64,000 nt of DNA. Origin: DASXYG01 sp036502625. Its GTDB lineage: Bacteria; Actinomycetota; Actinomycetes; Streptosporangiales; Streptosporangiaceae. Shown in pieces: positions 1-8,321 of this stretch (the first letter of the stretch is position 1; every line of letters starts with the position of its first letter). The notes under the pieces are model-generated. The model made no database searches and was not told the origin of the DNA. It saw nothing but the letters and a program-made list of their open reading frames with translations. A program made the translations under genes and the position numbers. The stretch is taken from NCBI GenBank assembly GCA_036502625.1, contig DASXYG010000026.1:1-64000 (forward strand). The letters are read 5' to 3'.

Positions 1-252
1 GGCCCCGGCCCTGGCCCCGGCCCTGGCCCCGTCCCTGGCCCCGTCCCTGGCCCCGTCCCTGGCCCCGTCCCTGGCCCCGTCCCTGGCCCCGTCCCTGGCC
101 CCGTCCCTGGCCCCGTCCCTGGCCCCGTCCCTGGCCCCGGCCCTGGCCCCGTCCCTGGCCCCGTCCCTGGCCCCGGCCCTGGCCCCGGCCCTGGCCCCGG
201 CCCCGGCCCCGGCCCCGGCCCCGGCCCCGGCCCCGGCCCCGGCCCCGGCCTC
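1..252. repeat. 12-bp tandem repeat grading into GGCCCC hexamers
   Basis: Sixteen head-to-tail 12-bp units (GGCCCCGGCCCT or GGCCCCGTCCCT, a G/T variant at position 8) fill bases 1-192. Nine perfect GGCCCC hexamers follow to 246, then a degenerate end. The array starts at the window edge, so its true length is unknown. The forward frame beginning at base 2 stays open through the array as Ala-Pro-Ala/Ser-Leu repeats and closes at a TAA at 278-280, so it could be the low-complexity C-terminus of a protein encoded upstream. Other frames are open too, so coding status cannot be decided here. Confidence 0.95.
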
Positions 253-409
253 AGGAACCTGGCGCGGGTTCGGGGGATAAAGGCCGCGCTGCGCGCGACT
301 GTTTTCCCGCGACCTTGGTGCGGCGGGTCTTTCGTGAGGCCGCGGGGGCTTCGCCCTCGGGCGGTTTCGTCTCGGCTGGATACGCTCCGCGGCCGCCCCG
401 CCAGCGGGC
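253..409. other. Spacer between repeat array and first gene
   Basis: No supported gene. Near 343-361 there is a short GC hairpin (about seven pairs with one G-T, loop TTC) that could terminate transcription from either side. Nothing else is recognisable. Confidence 0.4.
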
Positions 410-1006
410 TTAGTCCACGCGGGCCGGGCCGCTGATGATGTCGAGGAAGCGGGAGAGGTGGTCGCGGAGGGTGCGGCGGGTTGGGGCGGACAGGTGGCCG
501 GCGGCGGAGCTGACCAGGTGTTGGGCGCCGTCGAAGGACAGGAGGGGTTGTTCGCCGGGGATGCTGAGCTGGTCGTGGGCCAGGCCGCGGAGTTCCTTGT
601 CACCGCGGTCCATGGCGAGGATCGTGGCGCCGGTTTTGCGGGCGTCGTCTACGCGTTCCAGCAGCGGGACCGGGGCTACCTCGGGGGTGACCACCAGGAG
701 GGTTTCGCCGCGTCTGGCCTCGGCTAGGCGGTCCATGCCGATGCGCAGGTGGGCGGGGGCGCCCGGCGGGGGCGACCAGCGGACGAGGGTGGGGGCCAGG
801 GACGAGATGCCGGAGTAGCGGGCCTCGTCGTCCAGGTGGGCGGCGAGGTGCCACGGCTCGGTCTCGGGGCCGCCGAGCAGCATCAGGCCGCCGGGCTCGC
901 GCGTGGTGCGCAGCCGCCGGGCGAAACCCTCGGTGCGTTCCGGCCAGTCGGTGGTCGCGAGCATGTCCCGCAGCAGGGCGACCTGTTGAGCGTCCATCGC
1001 CTCCAT
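410..1006 (-). CDS. Conserved hypothetical protein, weak SIS-domain resemblance
   Basis: A 198-residue protein of unknown function with good actinomycete codon use. The stretch around residues 105-155 (LLVVTPEV, then an alpha-beta-alpha pattern with ARKTGATILAM and a D-x-L-x-IP ending) resembles the second half of a SIS sugar-isomerase fold. The usual N-terminal phosphosugar motif is not evident, so no activity is proposed. The start could be the ATG at 1006 or the in-frame ATG at 997. It lies between two repeat arrays and reads away from the F420 reductase gene. Confidence 0.6.
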   Translation of the reverse strand: MEAMDAQQVALLRDMLATTDWPERTEGFARRLRTTREPGGLMLLGGPETEPWHLAAHLDDEARYSGISSLAPTLVRWSPPPGAPAHLRIGMDRLAEARRGETLLVVTPEVAPVPLLERVDDARKTGATILAMDRGDKELRGLAHDQLSIPGEQPLLSFDGAQHLVSSAAGHLSAPTRRTLRDHLSRFLDIISGPARVD

Positions 1007-1024
1007 CGTGCATCACGGCGGCAC

Positions 1025-1235
1025 CATACGCGCGTGATCGGCACGGAAACGGGCCGGGTTCACGGCCCCGTACGGGCGTGATTGGCGTGGAATCGGGCGG
1101 GTTCGCGGTCGCGTACGGGCGTGATCAGGACGGAATCGGGCCGGGTCCGCAGGCCCGTACGCGCGTGATCGGCACGGAAACGGGCCGGGTCCGCGATCGC
1201 GTACGGGCGTGATCGGCGCGAAACGGGCCGGGCTC
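1025..1235. repeat. Five-copy 44-bp intergenic tandem repeat
   Basis: The phrase CGTGAT(C/T)(G/A)G recurs at 1033, 1077, 1120, 1164 and 1208, a period of 43-44 bases. Each unit continues as CACGGAAACGGGCCGGGT-like sequence and ends in CG(C)GTACGGGCG. Copies are similar but not identical, indicating an old or drifting array. It fills most of the 316-base gap between the divergent genes ending at 1006 and starting at 1323, so it may sit in their promoter region. Confidence 0.9.
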
Positions 1236-1322
1236 GTGGCTACCCGGTGGCTTGGCAGGGGCGTGTGGCGGCCATGATGGGTACCGCACGTGGCGTAGTC
1301 CATCTGAGGAGGCACCGGCGAT

Positions 1323-2012
1323 ATGAGCGAACAGCAGCGGTCACCGTACGACCTGCCGGACATCGACGGGCTGACCGTCGGTGTCCTCGGCGGCACCGGC
1401 GACCAGGGACGCGGGCTGGCCCGGCGGCTGGCTATCGCGGGCCACCGCGTGCTGATCGGCTCGCGCAGCGCCGAGCGTGCCGCCACCGCCGCCGCGTCGC
1501 TGGACGCCGGGCTCCCGGTCGAGGGGCACGACAACGCCGAGGTGGCGCGTACGGCCGACGTGGTGATCGTCGCCGTGCCGTACGACGGCCACAAGGACCT
1601 GCTGACCTCGCTGGCCGGCGACCTCGCCGGGAAGATCGTCGTCGACTGCGTGAACCCGCTCGGCTTCGACAAGCGCGGCGCGTTCGCCCTGCCCGTGGAG
1701 GAGGGCAGCGCCGCGCAGCAGGCGGAGTCCGTGCTGCCGGACAGCCGGGTGGTCGCGGCGTTCCACCACGTGTCGGCGGTGCTGCTGCTCGACCCCGAGG
1801 TCGACCAGATGGAACTGGACGTCATGGTGCTCGGCGACGACCGCGACGCCACCGATGTCGTACGCGCCCTGGCCGCCCGCATCCCCGGCATGCGCGGCGT
1901 CTACGCGGGACGGCTGCGCAACGCCGGGCAGGTCGAGGCGATGACCGCGAACCTGATCTCGATGAACCGCCGCTACAAGGCCCACGCGGGCGTGCGCGTC
2001 ACGGACGTCTGA
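1323..2012 (+). CDS. npdG: NADPH-dependent F420 reductase
   Basis: A 229-residue F420H2:NADP+ oxidoreductase (NpdG/Fno family), which passes hydride between NADP(H) and the deazaflavin F420 in the cytosol. The N-terminal Rossmann fold is clear: VLGGTGDQGRG at residues 21-31, then SRS, which suits the 2'-phosphate of NADP. Family stretches DVVIVAVPYDGH, VNPLG and FHHVSA follow, and the length is normal. The start is fixed by a GAGGAGG ribosome site at 1306-1312, ten bases before the ATG. It is monocistronic, facing a lipoprotein gene tail to tail with no gap (stop codons at 2010-2012 and 2013-2015). The 44-bp repeats lie just upstream. Confidence 0.92.
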   Translation: MSEQQRSPYDLPDIDGLTVGVLGGTGDQGRGLARRLAIAGHRVLIGSRSAERAATAAASLDAGLPVEGHDNAEVARTADVVIVAVPYDGHKDLLTSLAGDLAGKIVVDCVNPLGFDKRGAFALPVEEGSAAQQAESVLPDSRVVAAFHHVSAVLLLDPEVDQMELDVMVLGDDRDATDVVRALAARIPGMRGVYAGRLRNAGQVEAMTANLISMNRRYKAHAGVRVTDV

Positions 2013-2648
2013 TCACTTCCAGGTGATCGCCCTGTCGGTGGCGGGGCCGTACGGCGCGCCCCGCCACCGCGCGCCCGCCACCCGCGCACCGCTCGGCGCC
2101 ACCGCGAGCGAGCACACCATCGTGGCCTTGCCCTTGGTGAAGCGCCGCGGCGCGCGGCTGGCCGGGCACTGCGGGAACCGGCCCATGACCAGGACGTGGC
2201 GCACCTCGCGGCCGTGCGCGTCGATGCCCACGAGGTCCTTGATCCACGCGCGGGACAGGTCCGTACGCGTGGCGTTCTTCGCGATGAAGTGGATGTAGTA
2301 CGGCACCATGCCGCGCACCCGGCTGCCGAGGCCGAGCGGCTTCAACTGCGTCGCGCGGCCACGCGTGATCCGGGTGATCTTCAGCGCCAGCACACCGGAC
2401 CGCTGCCCCGAGTGGAACCGGATGCCGATCGCCTTGTGCAGCGAGAACGTGGCGCCCGGCACCGCGATGCCGTGCTTGGCGCGGGCGTTGCCCGTCGGAG
2501 GCGTGCGGCTCGCCGCGGGAGTGGGGGCGGCCGTCGTCGCGGGCGGCGCCGACGTGGGCGCGGCGGACGGGTCGCCGCCGCCGGAGCAGCCGGTGAGAGT
2601 GAGGGCGCTTGCGGCCACCACGGCGGCGATAGACCAGCGCAACTGCAT
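2013..2648 (-). CDS. Putative lipoprotein of unknown function
   Basis: A 211-residue secreted protein. Residues 1-20 form a lipoprotein signal with the lipobox LTGC, so the mature protein should be lipid-anchored at the outer face of the membrane. A Ser/Thr/Pro/Ala-rich linker (about residues 22-55) precedes a domain starting near AVPGATFSLHKAIGI. This domain contains two Cys (in QCPAS and MVCSLAV) that may form a disulphide. The start ATG at 2648 is preceded by AGGGGG with good spacing. I do not recognise the folded domain. Convergent with npdG. Confidence 0.8.
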   Translation of the reverse strand: MQLRWSIAAVVAASALTLTGCSGGGDPSAAPTSAPPATTAAPTPAASRTPPTGNARAKHGIAVPGATFSLHKAIGIRFHSGQRSGVLALKITRITRGRATQLKPLGLGSRVRGMVPYYIHFIAKNATRTDLSRAWIKDLVGIDAHGREVRHVLVMGRFPQCPASRAPRRFTKGKATMVCSLAVAPSGARVAGARWRGAPYGPATDRAITWK

Positions 2649-2780
2649 GTACGTTCCCCCTGATCGCGGACCAGCGGGAAGGACGGTATCGGATCGCCCG
2701 GAATCACCGCACACCGAGTCATCGCGCCGTACGCCGATCGTGACCTCGGCGGGGAGCACCGTGTACGGCCGCGCGGCCAG

Positions 2781-2786
2781 TACGGT
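2781..2786 (+). promoter_or_regulatory. -10 box TACGGT, leaderless K+ channel gene
   Basis: TACGGT fits TAnnnT and ends six bases before the GTG at 2793, so the transcript probably starts at the start codon. No ribosome site precedes that GTG. Confidence 0.55.
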
Positions 2787-2792
2787 TGGTCG

Positions 2793-3836
2793 GTGATCGA
2801 CGGACGTCCGACCGGCAGCGCGCTGGGATGGGTGCAACTGCCGACGGCGCGCGTACGCCCGCTGTACGCCGTGCTCACCCGGTTCGCGCTGGCGTTCCTG
2901 CTGCTCGCCCTGGTCGTCCTGATCGTCTACCTCGGCCGCGACGGCTACCGCGACTCCGCCGGCGGCGGCCCGCTCTCGCTGCTCGACGCCGCCTACTACG
3001 CGACCGTCACGCTCACCACCACCGGCTACGGCGACATCGTGCCGGTCACGCCGCACGCCCGGCTCGTGAACACCGCGCTGATCACGCCGCTGCGCCTGGT
3101 GTTCCTCGTCCTGCTGGTCGGCACGACGCTGCAGGTGCTGGCGCAGCGCACCCGGCAGGAGATCCGCCTCAACCGATGGAGGTCCCGCGTGCACGACCAC
3201 ACGATCGTCATCGGCTACGGCACCAAGGGCCGCAGCGCGATCGCCACGCTGCGGGACAACGGCGCGACGGACACCGGAATCGTCGCGGTCGACGGCGCGA
3301 AGACGATGGTGCGCGAGGCCAACGAGGCGGGGCTGGTGGGCGTGGTCGGCGACGCCACCCGTACGGACGTGCTGCGCCGCGCCGGGATCGAGCGCGCGCG
3401 GCACGTCCTGGTGGCGGTCGCGCGCGACGACACCGCGGTGCTGGTCACGCTCACCGCGCGCCAGCTCAACCCGAAGGCGTCGATCGTGGCGTGCGTACGC
3501 GAGTCGGAGAACGAGCCGCTGCTCGCGCAGAGCGGCGCCGACCACGTGATCACCACATCCGAGACGGCGGGGCGCCTGCTCGGCACGGCCGCCGTGCAGC
3601 CGGAGGCGGGCTCGGTCGTGCACGACCTCCTCGTCCACGGCACCGGCCAGGACCTGGTCGAACGCGACGTACGCCCCGGCGAGGTGGGCAAGGCGAGCCG
3701 CGACGCCGACGACCTGGTGGTGGCGGTCATCCGCGGCGGACGCAAGCTCCCGTACGACGACCCGCGCTGCACCCGTTTGGAGCGCCACGACCGGCTGGTG
3801 GTCGTCCGCTCCACCCACGGGGCCGCCGAGGACTGA
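2793..3836 (+). CDS. Two-TM potassium channel with RCK (TrkA-N) domain
   Basis: A 347-residue K+ channel subunit of the MthK/Kch type, presumably a membrane tetramer. TM1 spans about 30-47. The pore loop carries the selectivity filter TTTGYGD (75-81), and TM2 spans about 93-117. A cytosolic RCK domain follows, with a nucleotide-binding Rossmann motif GYGTKG at 141-146 and VVGDATRTD further on, then a TrkA-C-like tail. No voltage-sensor segments are present, so gating should be by ligand or ion at the RCK domain. The GTG start at 2793 has no ribosome site but a -10 box six bases upstream. The next gene follows 73 bases later on the same strand. Confidence 0.9.
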   Translation: MIDGRPTGSALGWVQLPTARVRPLYAVLTRFALAFLLLALVVLIVYLGRDGYRDSAGGGPLSLLDAAYYATVTLTTTGYGDIVPVTPHARLVNTALITPLRLVFLVLLVGTTLQVLAQRTRQEIRLNRWRSRVHDHTIVIGYGTKGRSAIATLRDNGATDTGIVAVDGAKTMVREANEAGLVGVVGDATRTDVLRRAGIERARHVLVAVARDDTAVLVTLTARQLNPKASIVACVRESENEPLLAQSGADHVITTSETAGRLLGTAAVQPEAGSVVHDLLVHGTGQDLVERDVRPGEVGKASRDADDLVVAVIRGGRKLPYDDPRCTRLERHDRLVVVRSTHGAAED

Positions 3837-3909
3837 CCCGGGCCGCTTGCGTGGCCGTTGGGTGATTCCGCCGATTCTGCGGCATTCCGGTGGGGTGGGC
3901 GCTTGACTC

Positions 3910-5457
3910 GTGCGCATGGGACGGCTGCTCCGTGCGGTGCTGCTGCTGGTCGTCGGCTGCGTGGTCGCGGCCGCCGCGGTGGTGCTCGACGCGCGGCCCG
4001 CCGAGCCGTGCGGGGCCGCGCCGCTGGCGTTGCGCGTCGCCGCCGAACCGGACATCGCGCCCGCGGTGGCCGGGATCGCCGCCCGGTTCACCCGGGAGCG
4101 GCACGCGATCGACGGGCGCTGCGTCGCGGTCGCGGTCACCGCTCGCCCGTCCGCCGCGGTCGCGGCCGGGCTGGCGTCCGGGCGGGGGAGCGGCGCGGAC
4201 GCCTGGATCACCGACGGCACCGCGTGGTCCGACGACGTCCGCCGTGCGCGCGGCACCGCGTTCCTGCCCGACGGCCCGGTCATCGCCACGAGCCCGCTGG
4301 TCTTCGCCGTACGCCCAGGCCAGGCCGACCGCGCCCGCCGCACCCGCGTCACCTGGCACGCCCTCCTCGCGGACGGCCCCGCCCCGCCGTTCACCGCGGC
4401 CGTCCCCGACCCGGCACGCGACGCCACCGGAATCGCGGCCCTCGCCGCCCTCCGCGCCGCCGCGGGCACGGGCGCGAGCGCGATCACCCGCCTCGCCGCC
4501 ACGATGGCCACCTTGCGCACCACGCACGCACTGACGCCGGGTGCCGGGCTCGTGGTGGCCACCGAGCGGGAGGTGTGGGCGGCCGCCCGCGACGGGGGCG
4601 GGCGGGTGGCGGCCGTCTATCCGGCGGACGGGTCGCCGAGCCTCGGGTACCGCTACCTGGTCGCCGCGGTGGACCGGCGGGTGCGGCGCGCGGCTTGGGC
4701 GCTGGGCTCGCGGCTGCTGTCGGCGTCCGCGGGGCGCGCGTTCACCGCGGCCGGGTTCCGCGGACCCGGGGGGCGTGCGGCGTTCGCCGCCGCGTACGGG
4801 CTCGACCCCGGCCCGGTGATCGCGCTCGCCGTGCCCGGCGGGGCGGACGAGACGCGGCTGCGGCGCATGTGGGCGCGGCGGCATCCCGGGCTGCGGCTGC
4901 TCGTCGCGCTGGACGTGTCGGCCGCCGGACCGGCACCCGGTGTCGCGGCCGACGGCGTACGCGCGTGGCTCGCCGCGATGGGCGGCGCGGACGCGGCGGG
5001 ATTGTGGACGTTCGCCGGAGGCGGCCGCGGCACGGCGCCTCCGTACCGCGAGGCCGTGCCCGTACGGCCGCTCGACCCCGGCCAGCGCTCCGCGCTGACC
5101 GCCGCGCTCGCCGCCCCCGCCCAGGTGACCGGGACCGGCCTGGCCGCCACCGTCCTCGCCGCCTACGAACGCGCGCAGCGCGACTACCGCGCGGACCGCC
5201 GCAACGCCGTCGTGGTCATCACCGCCGCCCGCGCCCCCTCCGCCGACGCGCGCACGGTCCGCGCCCTCTCCGCGGCGTACGACCCGCGCCGCCCCGTCGA
5301 CCTCACCATCGTCGCCACCGGCCCGAACCCCCAAGCCGCCCAGGCCCTTGCCGCCGCCGTCCACGGCACGGCCCTGACCACCCGCGCCCCCTCCCGCACC
5401 CGTGACCTGCTGGCCGCCGTACCACCCCGCCTCGCCTGCGGAACCTGGTGCCCGTAG
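3910..5457 (+). CDS. Membrane-anchored solute-binding-like / VWA-domain protein
   Basis: A 515-residue protein. An N-terminal membrane anchor or signal (about residues 7-28) is followed by a periplasmic-binding-like region (about 40-300: PLALRVAAEPDIAPAVAGIA, GADAWITDG, PLVFAVRPGQ). A von Willebrand A-like domain then starts near LLVALDVSAAGPA and runs to the C-terminus (VVVITAAR). The MIDAS motif DxSxS reads DVSAA, so the second Ser is missing and metal binding may be weak. The start may be GTG 3910 or ATG 3916. Substrate and partners are unknown; such fusions recur in actinomycetes with no settled role. Confidence 0.8.
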   Translation: MRMGRLLRAVLLLVVGCVVAAAAVVLDARPAEPCGAAPLALRVAAEPDIAPAVAGIAARFTRERHAIDGRCVAVAVTARPSAAVAAGLASGRGSGADAWITDGTAWSDDVRRARGTAFLPDGPVIATSPLVFAVRPGQADRARRTRVTWHALLADGPAPPFTAAVPDPARDATGIAALAALRAAAGTGASAITRLAATMATLRTTHALTPGAGLVVATEREVWAAARDGGGRVAAVYPADGSPSLGYRYLVAAVDRRVRRAAWALGSRLLSASAGRAFTAAGFRGPGGRAAFAAAYGLDPGPVIALAVPGGADETRLRRMWARRHPGLRLLVALDVSAAGPAPGVAADGVRAWLAAMGGADAAGLWTFAGGGRGTAPPYREAVPVRPLDPGQRSALTAALAAPAQVTGTGLAATVLAAYERAQRDYRADRRNAVVVITAARAPSADARTVRALSAAYDPRRPVDLTIVATGPNPQAAQALAAAVHGTALTTRAPSRTRDLLAAVPPRLACGTWCP

Positions 5458-5487
5458 CCCCCGGTCGCGACGATCGCGCATCTGTAC

Positions 5488-5519
5488 CCGAGCCGCGCCG
5501 CCTACCTGGCGCGGCTCGG
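5488..5519. terminator. Bidirectional terminator hairpin
   Basis: A perfect 12-bp stem, CCGAGCCGCGCC paired with GGCGCGGCTCGG around an 8-base loop, lies between the convergent VWA gene and panB. Confidence 0.7.
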
Positions 5520-5546
5520 CGGACGCCTGGCCGTGCTGACCCTCGG

Positions 5547-6410
5547 TCAGCTATACGCCTGGTCGGTGGTCGGGAACGTGCCCGCCACGACCTCCTCGGC
5601 GTACGTACGGACCGCGCCGGTCAGCACCGATCGCAGGTCGGCGTACTCCTTGACGAACTTCGGGGTGCGCGGGGTCAGGCCGGCGAGGTCCTGCCAGACG
5701 AGCACCTGCGCGTCGCAGTCGGGGCCGGCGCCGATGCCGACGGTCGGGATGGTCAGCGACGCGGTGACCCGGGCGGCGAGGTCGGCGGGCACGGCCTCGA
5801 GGACGACCGCGAACGCGCCCGCGGCCTGCAGCGCCTTGGCGTCGGCGAGCAGCCGTTCGCCGTCCTCGCCGCGGCCCTGCACACGGAAGCCGCCGAACGT
5901 GTTCACCGACTGCGGCGTGAGCCCGAGGTGGGCCATGACCGGCACACCGGCCGCGACCAGCGCCTCGACCTGCGGCACCACGCGGTGGCCGCCCTCCAGC
6001 TTCACGCCGTGCGCGCCGGCCTCCTTCATGAACCGCGCGGCCGTCGCGAGCGCCTGCTCCGGCGACGCCTGGTACGAACCGAACGGCAGGTCGGCGAGGA
6101 CCATCGCGCGCTTGCTGCCGCGGACGACGGCCGCGGTGAGCGGCACCAGCTCGTCCATCGACACCGGCACGGTGGAGTCGTAGCCGTACACGACCATCGC
6201 CGCGGAGTCGCCGACGAGCATGACCGGAATACCCGCGTCGTCGAACAGGTTGGCAGTCATCGCGTCGTAACTGGTGATCATCGGCCACTTCTCGCCCCGC
6301 GCCTTCGCGGCGGCGATGTCGCGAACGGTGACCCGCCGGCTGGTCTTGCCGCCGTACAACGCGGTCGGCTGGGCGGTTGCGGGCAGGGCGGAACCCGTGT
6401 TCTCGGGCAT
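5547..6410 (-). CDS. panB: 3-methyl-2-oxobutanoate hydroxymethyltransferase
   Basis: A 287-residue PanB, the first committed step of pantothenate/CoA synthesis: 2-oxoisovalerate plus 5,10-methylene-THF gives ketopantoate. Signatures include the Mg-binding MLVGDSAAMV and YGYDSTVPV, the MAHLGLTPQS loop, VVLEAVPADLA with the catalytic Glu, and PTVGIGAGPDCDAQVLVW. Length is normal apart from about 25 extra N-terminal residues. AGGAGG precedes the ATG. It diverges from the MFS exporter gene across 199 bases. The panB-nadE-glnA2 proximity is conserved in Streptomyces. Confidence 0.96.
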   Translation of the reverse strand: MPENTGSALPATAQPTALYGGKTSRRVTVRDIAAAKARGEKWPMITSYDAMTANLFDDAGIPVMLVGDSAAMVVYGYDSTVPVSMDELVPLTAAVVRGSKRAMVLADLPFGSYQASPEQALATAARFMKEAGAHGVKLEGGHRVVPQVEALVAAGVPVMAHLGLTPQSVNTFGGFRVQGRGEDGERLLADAKALQAAGAFAVVLEAVPADLAARVTASLTIPTVGIGAGPDCDAQVLVWQDLAGLTPRTPKFVKEYADLRSVLTGAVRTYAEEVVAGTFPTTDQAYS

Positions 6411-6523
6411 GGATCTACCTCCTGTCTCGAAGCGCCACGGTGGCGTCTCCGGACATCCCGATCATCGCACGGACGCCTCTGGCGGCACATCCCGGGAAAA
6501 TCCGGCGGGATGGGAATTTCCAG

Positions 6524-6541
6524 CGAAACGGTACCGTTGCG
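6524..6541. promoter_or_regulatory. Palindromic operator, probable TetR site
   Basis: A near-perfect 18-bp palindrome with core AACGGTACCGTT and outer CG arms, about 70 bases upstream of the exporter gene. Its size and symmetry suit a TetR-family dimer. The TetR gene downstream of the exporter is the natural candidate, making the pair self-regulated (inference). Confidence 0.65.
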
Positions 6542-6609
6542 TATCGGTGTGGGGCCACCTCTGTGTGAGCCCCGAACCCAGCTTCGTACGTACCGATTGA
6601 AGGGCCGAA

Positions 6610-8307
6610 TTGGACTCCCGCCCGTCTCCCGACCGCCACCCTGATCGTGCCGCTTCGCGGCGCAGCTCACCTCAAACCGTGCAGCGCCGCCGCTGGATCA
6701 TCCTCGGCGTACTGGTCATCAGCCTGCTGGTGGTGGTGCTCGACAACACCGTTCTGAACGTCGCCCTGAAGGTGATCGCCGACCCGAAGGCGGGTCTCGG
6801 CGCGACCCAGGGTGAGCTCCAGTGGGCGATCAACTCCTACACACTCGTCTTCGCCGGACTGCTGTTCACGTCCGGCGTGCTCGGTGACCGGCTCGGCCGC
6901 AAGCGGCTGCTGATCATCGGCATGATCGTCTTCGGCCTCGGCTCGCTGTTCTCCGCGTACGCGCAGGACCCCGGCCAGCTCATCGCGGCCCGCGCGGTGA
7001 TGGGCCTCGGCGGCGCGGTCGTCATGCCGCAGACGCTCTCGATCATCTCCAACGTCTTCACCCCGGCCGAGCGGCCGCGCGCCATCGGCATCTGGGCCGG
7101 CGCCGTCGGCCTCGGCATCGCCATCGGCCCGACGCTCGGCGGCCTGCTCCTCGACCACTTCTGGTGGGGCTCGGTCTTCCTGATCAACGTCCCCGTCGTG
7201 ATCATCGGCGTCACCGCGATGGCCGTCTTCGCGCCCGAGTCGCGCGACCCGAAGCCCGGCAGGCTCGACCCGCTCGGCGTCCTCGGCTCGATCCTCGGCC
7301 TCGTGCTGCTGACGTACGGCATCATCTCCGGCGGCCAGGCCGGCTCCTGGGCGGACCCCAAGGTGCTCGGCACCATCGCCGCGGGCATCGTCGTGATCGG
7401 CGCGTTCATCTTCTGGGAGTCGCGCATCGACCACCCGTCGCTGGACGTACGGCTGTTCCGCAACCCGCGCATGTCCGCGGCCGTCGGCCTCATCGCGCTG
7501 ACGTTCTTCGCGCTGTCCGGCGTGGTGTTCTTCCTGACCTTCTACCTCCAGAGCGTGCGCGGCTACACGCCGTTCCAGGCCGGGCTGCTCGTCATCCCGC
7601 TGGCGTTCGCGCAGCTCATCTTCTCGCCGCGCAGCGCGGGCCTGGTGCGCCGCTTCGGGCCCAAGGCCGTCAGCGTCGGCGGGCTGCTGCTCGTGGCGCT
7701 CGCGCTGAGCACGTACGGCTGGCTGATCACCGCGACCATCCCGATCTGGGTGGTCTGCGTCGTCGGGTTCGTCCAGGGCACCGGCATGGCCGTGGTCATG
7801 CCCGCGGCCACCGAGTCGATCATGTCCACGCTGCCCCGCGAGCGCGCAGGTGCGGGCTCCGCGGTGCAGAACACCGCACGGCAGACCGCGATCGCCCTCG
7901 GCGTCGCGGTGGTCGGTTCGATCGTGTCCACCGTCTACCGGGGCCACATCGAGGGGTCGCTCACGGCCCTGCCGTCCGGGCTGCGCCACGCCGCCGGCGA
8001 GTCGATCGAGTCGACCATGGCGGTCGTCGCGAAGCTCGGCCCGGCGGGCGCGCGGCTCATCGATCCCGCGAAGGAGTCGTTCATGTCCGCGATGCACGTC
8101 GCCGGCTATCTCGCCGGCGGATTCGCCCTCCTGGGGCTGCTGGTCGCCGCGCTGTGGCTGCCCGGCAGGTCCGCGTCGGAGCGTACGTCCGACACCACCG
8201 ACCCGGCCGACATCCCGCCCGAGCGTGCCATGGCCGGCGTCGCCGAATCGGCGCCCGTTGCCGAAGGCGCGCGCGATGCCGCGTACGCTTCGGGACGGCA
8301 CGAGTAA
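6610..8307 (+). CDS. DHA2-family (14-TM) MFS drug exporter
   Basis: A 565-residue H+-coupled exporter of the EmrB/QacA type. The first TM holds the VLDNTVLNVAL motif typical of DHA2 proteins, motif A reads GVLGDRLGRKR, and motif C GIAIGPTLGG is clear. There are about 14 membrane segments and a hydrophilic C-terminal tail of about 50 residues. Substrates cannot be read from sequence. The assigned start is TTG 6610, with GAAGGG about seven bases upstream; a later start would remove only the basic N-tail. A TetR gene follows 14 bases after the stop, and an operator-like palindrome lies upstream, suggesting substrate-induced expression. Confidence 0.9.
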   Translation: MDSRPSPDRHPDRAASRRSSPQTVQRRRWIILGVLVISLLVVVLDNTVLNVALKVIADPKAGLGATQGELQWAINSYTLVFAGLLFTSGVLGDRLGRKRLLIIGMIVFGLGSLFSAYAQDPGQLIAARAVMGLGGAVVMPQTLSIISNVFTPAERPRAIGIWAGAVGLGIAIGPTLGGLLLDHFWWGSVFLINVPVVIIGVTAMAVFAPESRDPKPGRLDPLGVLGSILGLVLLTYGIISGGQAGSWADPKVLGTIAAGIVVIGAFIFWESRIDHPSLDVRLFRNPRMSAAVGLIALTFFALSGVVFFLTFYLQSVRGYTPFQAGLLVIPLAFAQLIFSPRSAGLVRRFGPKAVSVGGLLLVALALSTYGWLITATIPIWVVCVVGFVQGTGMAVVMPAATESIMSTLPRERAGAGSAVQNTARQTAIALGVAVVGSIVSTVYRGHIEGSLTALPSGLRHAAGESIESTMAVVAKLGPAGARLIDPAKESFMSAMHVAGYLAGGFALLGLLVAALWLPGRSASERTSDTTDPADIPPERAMAGVAESAPVAEGARDAAYASGRHE

Positions 8308-8321
8308 GCAGATGACGGCGC

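Noticed and set aside
1..252. Possible CRISPR-like array
   Set aside because: Units are directly adjacent with no unique spacers and are far too short.
435..818. Plus-strand open frames opposite the gene at 410-1006
   Set aside because: Arg/Ser-rich translations typical of antisense frames in GC-rich DNA, with no ribosome site or family motif.
2013..4562. Very long open frame on the minus strand (over 800 codons)
   Set aside because: It is the lipoprotein gene (2013-2648) extended through antisense of the K+ channel and VWA genes; the lipobox start at 2648 with a ribosome site defines the real gene.
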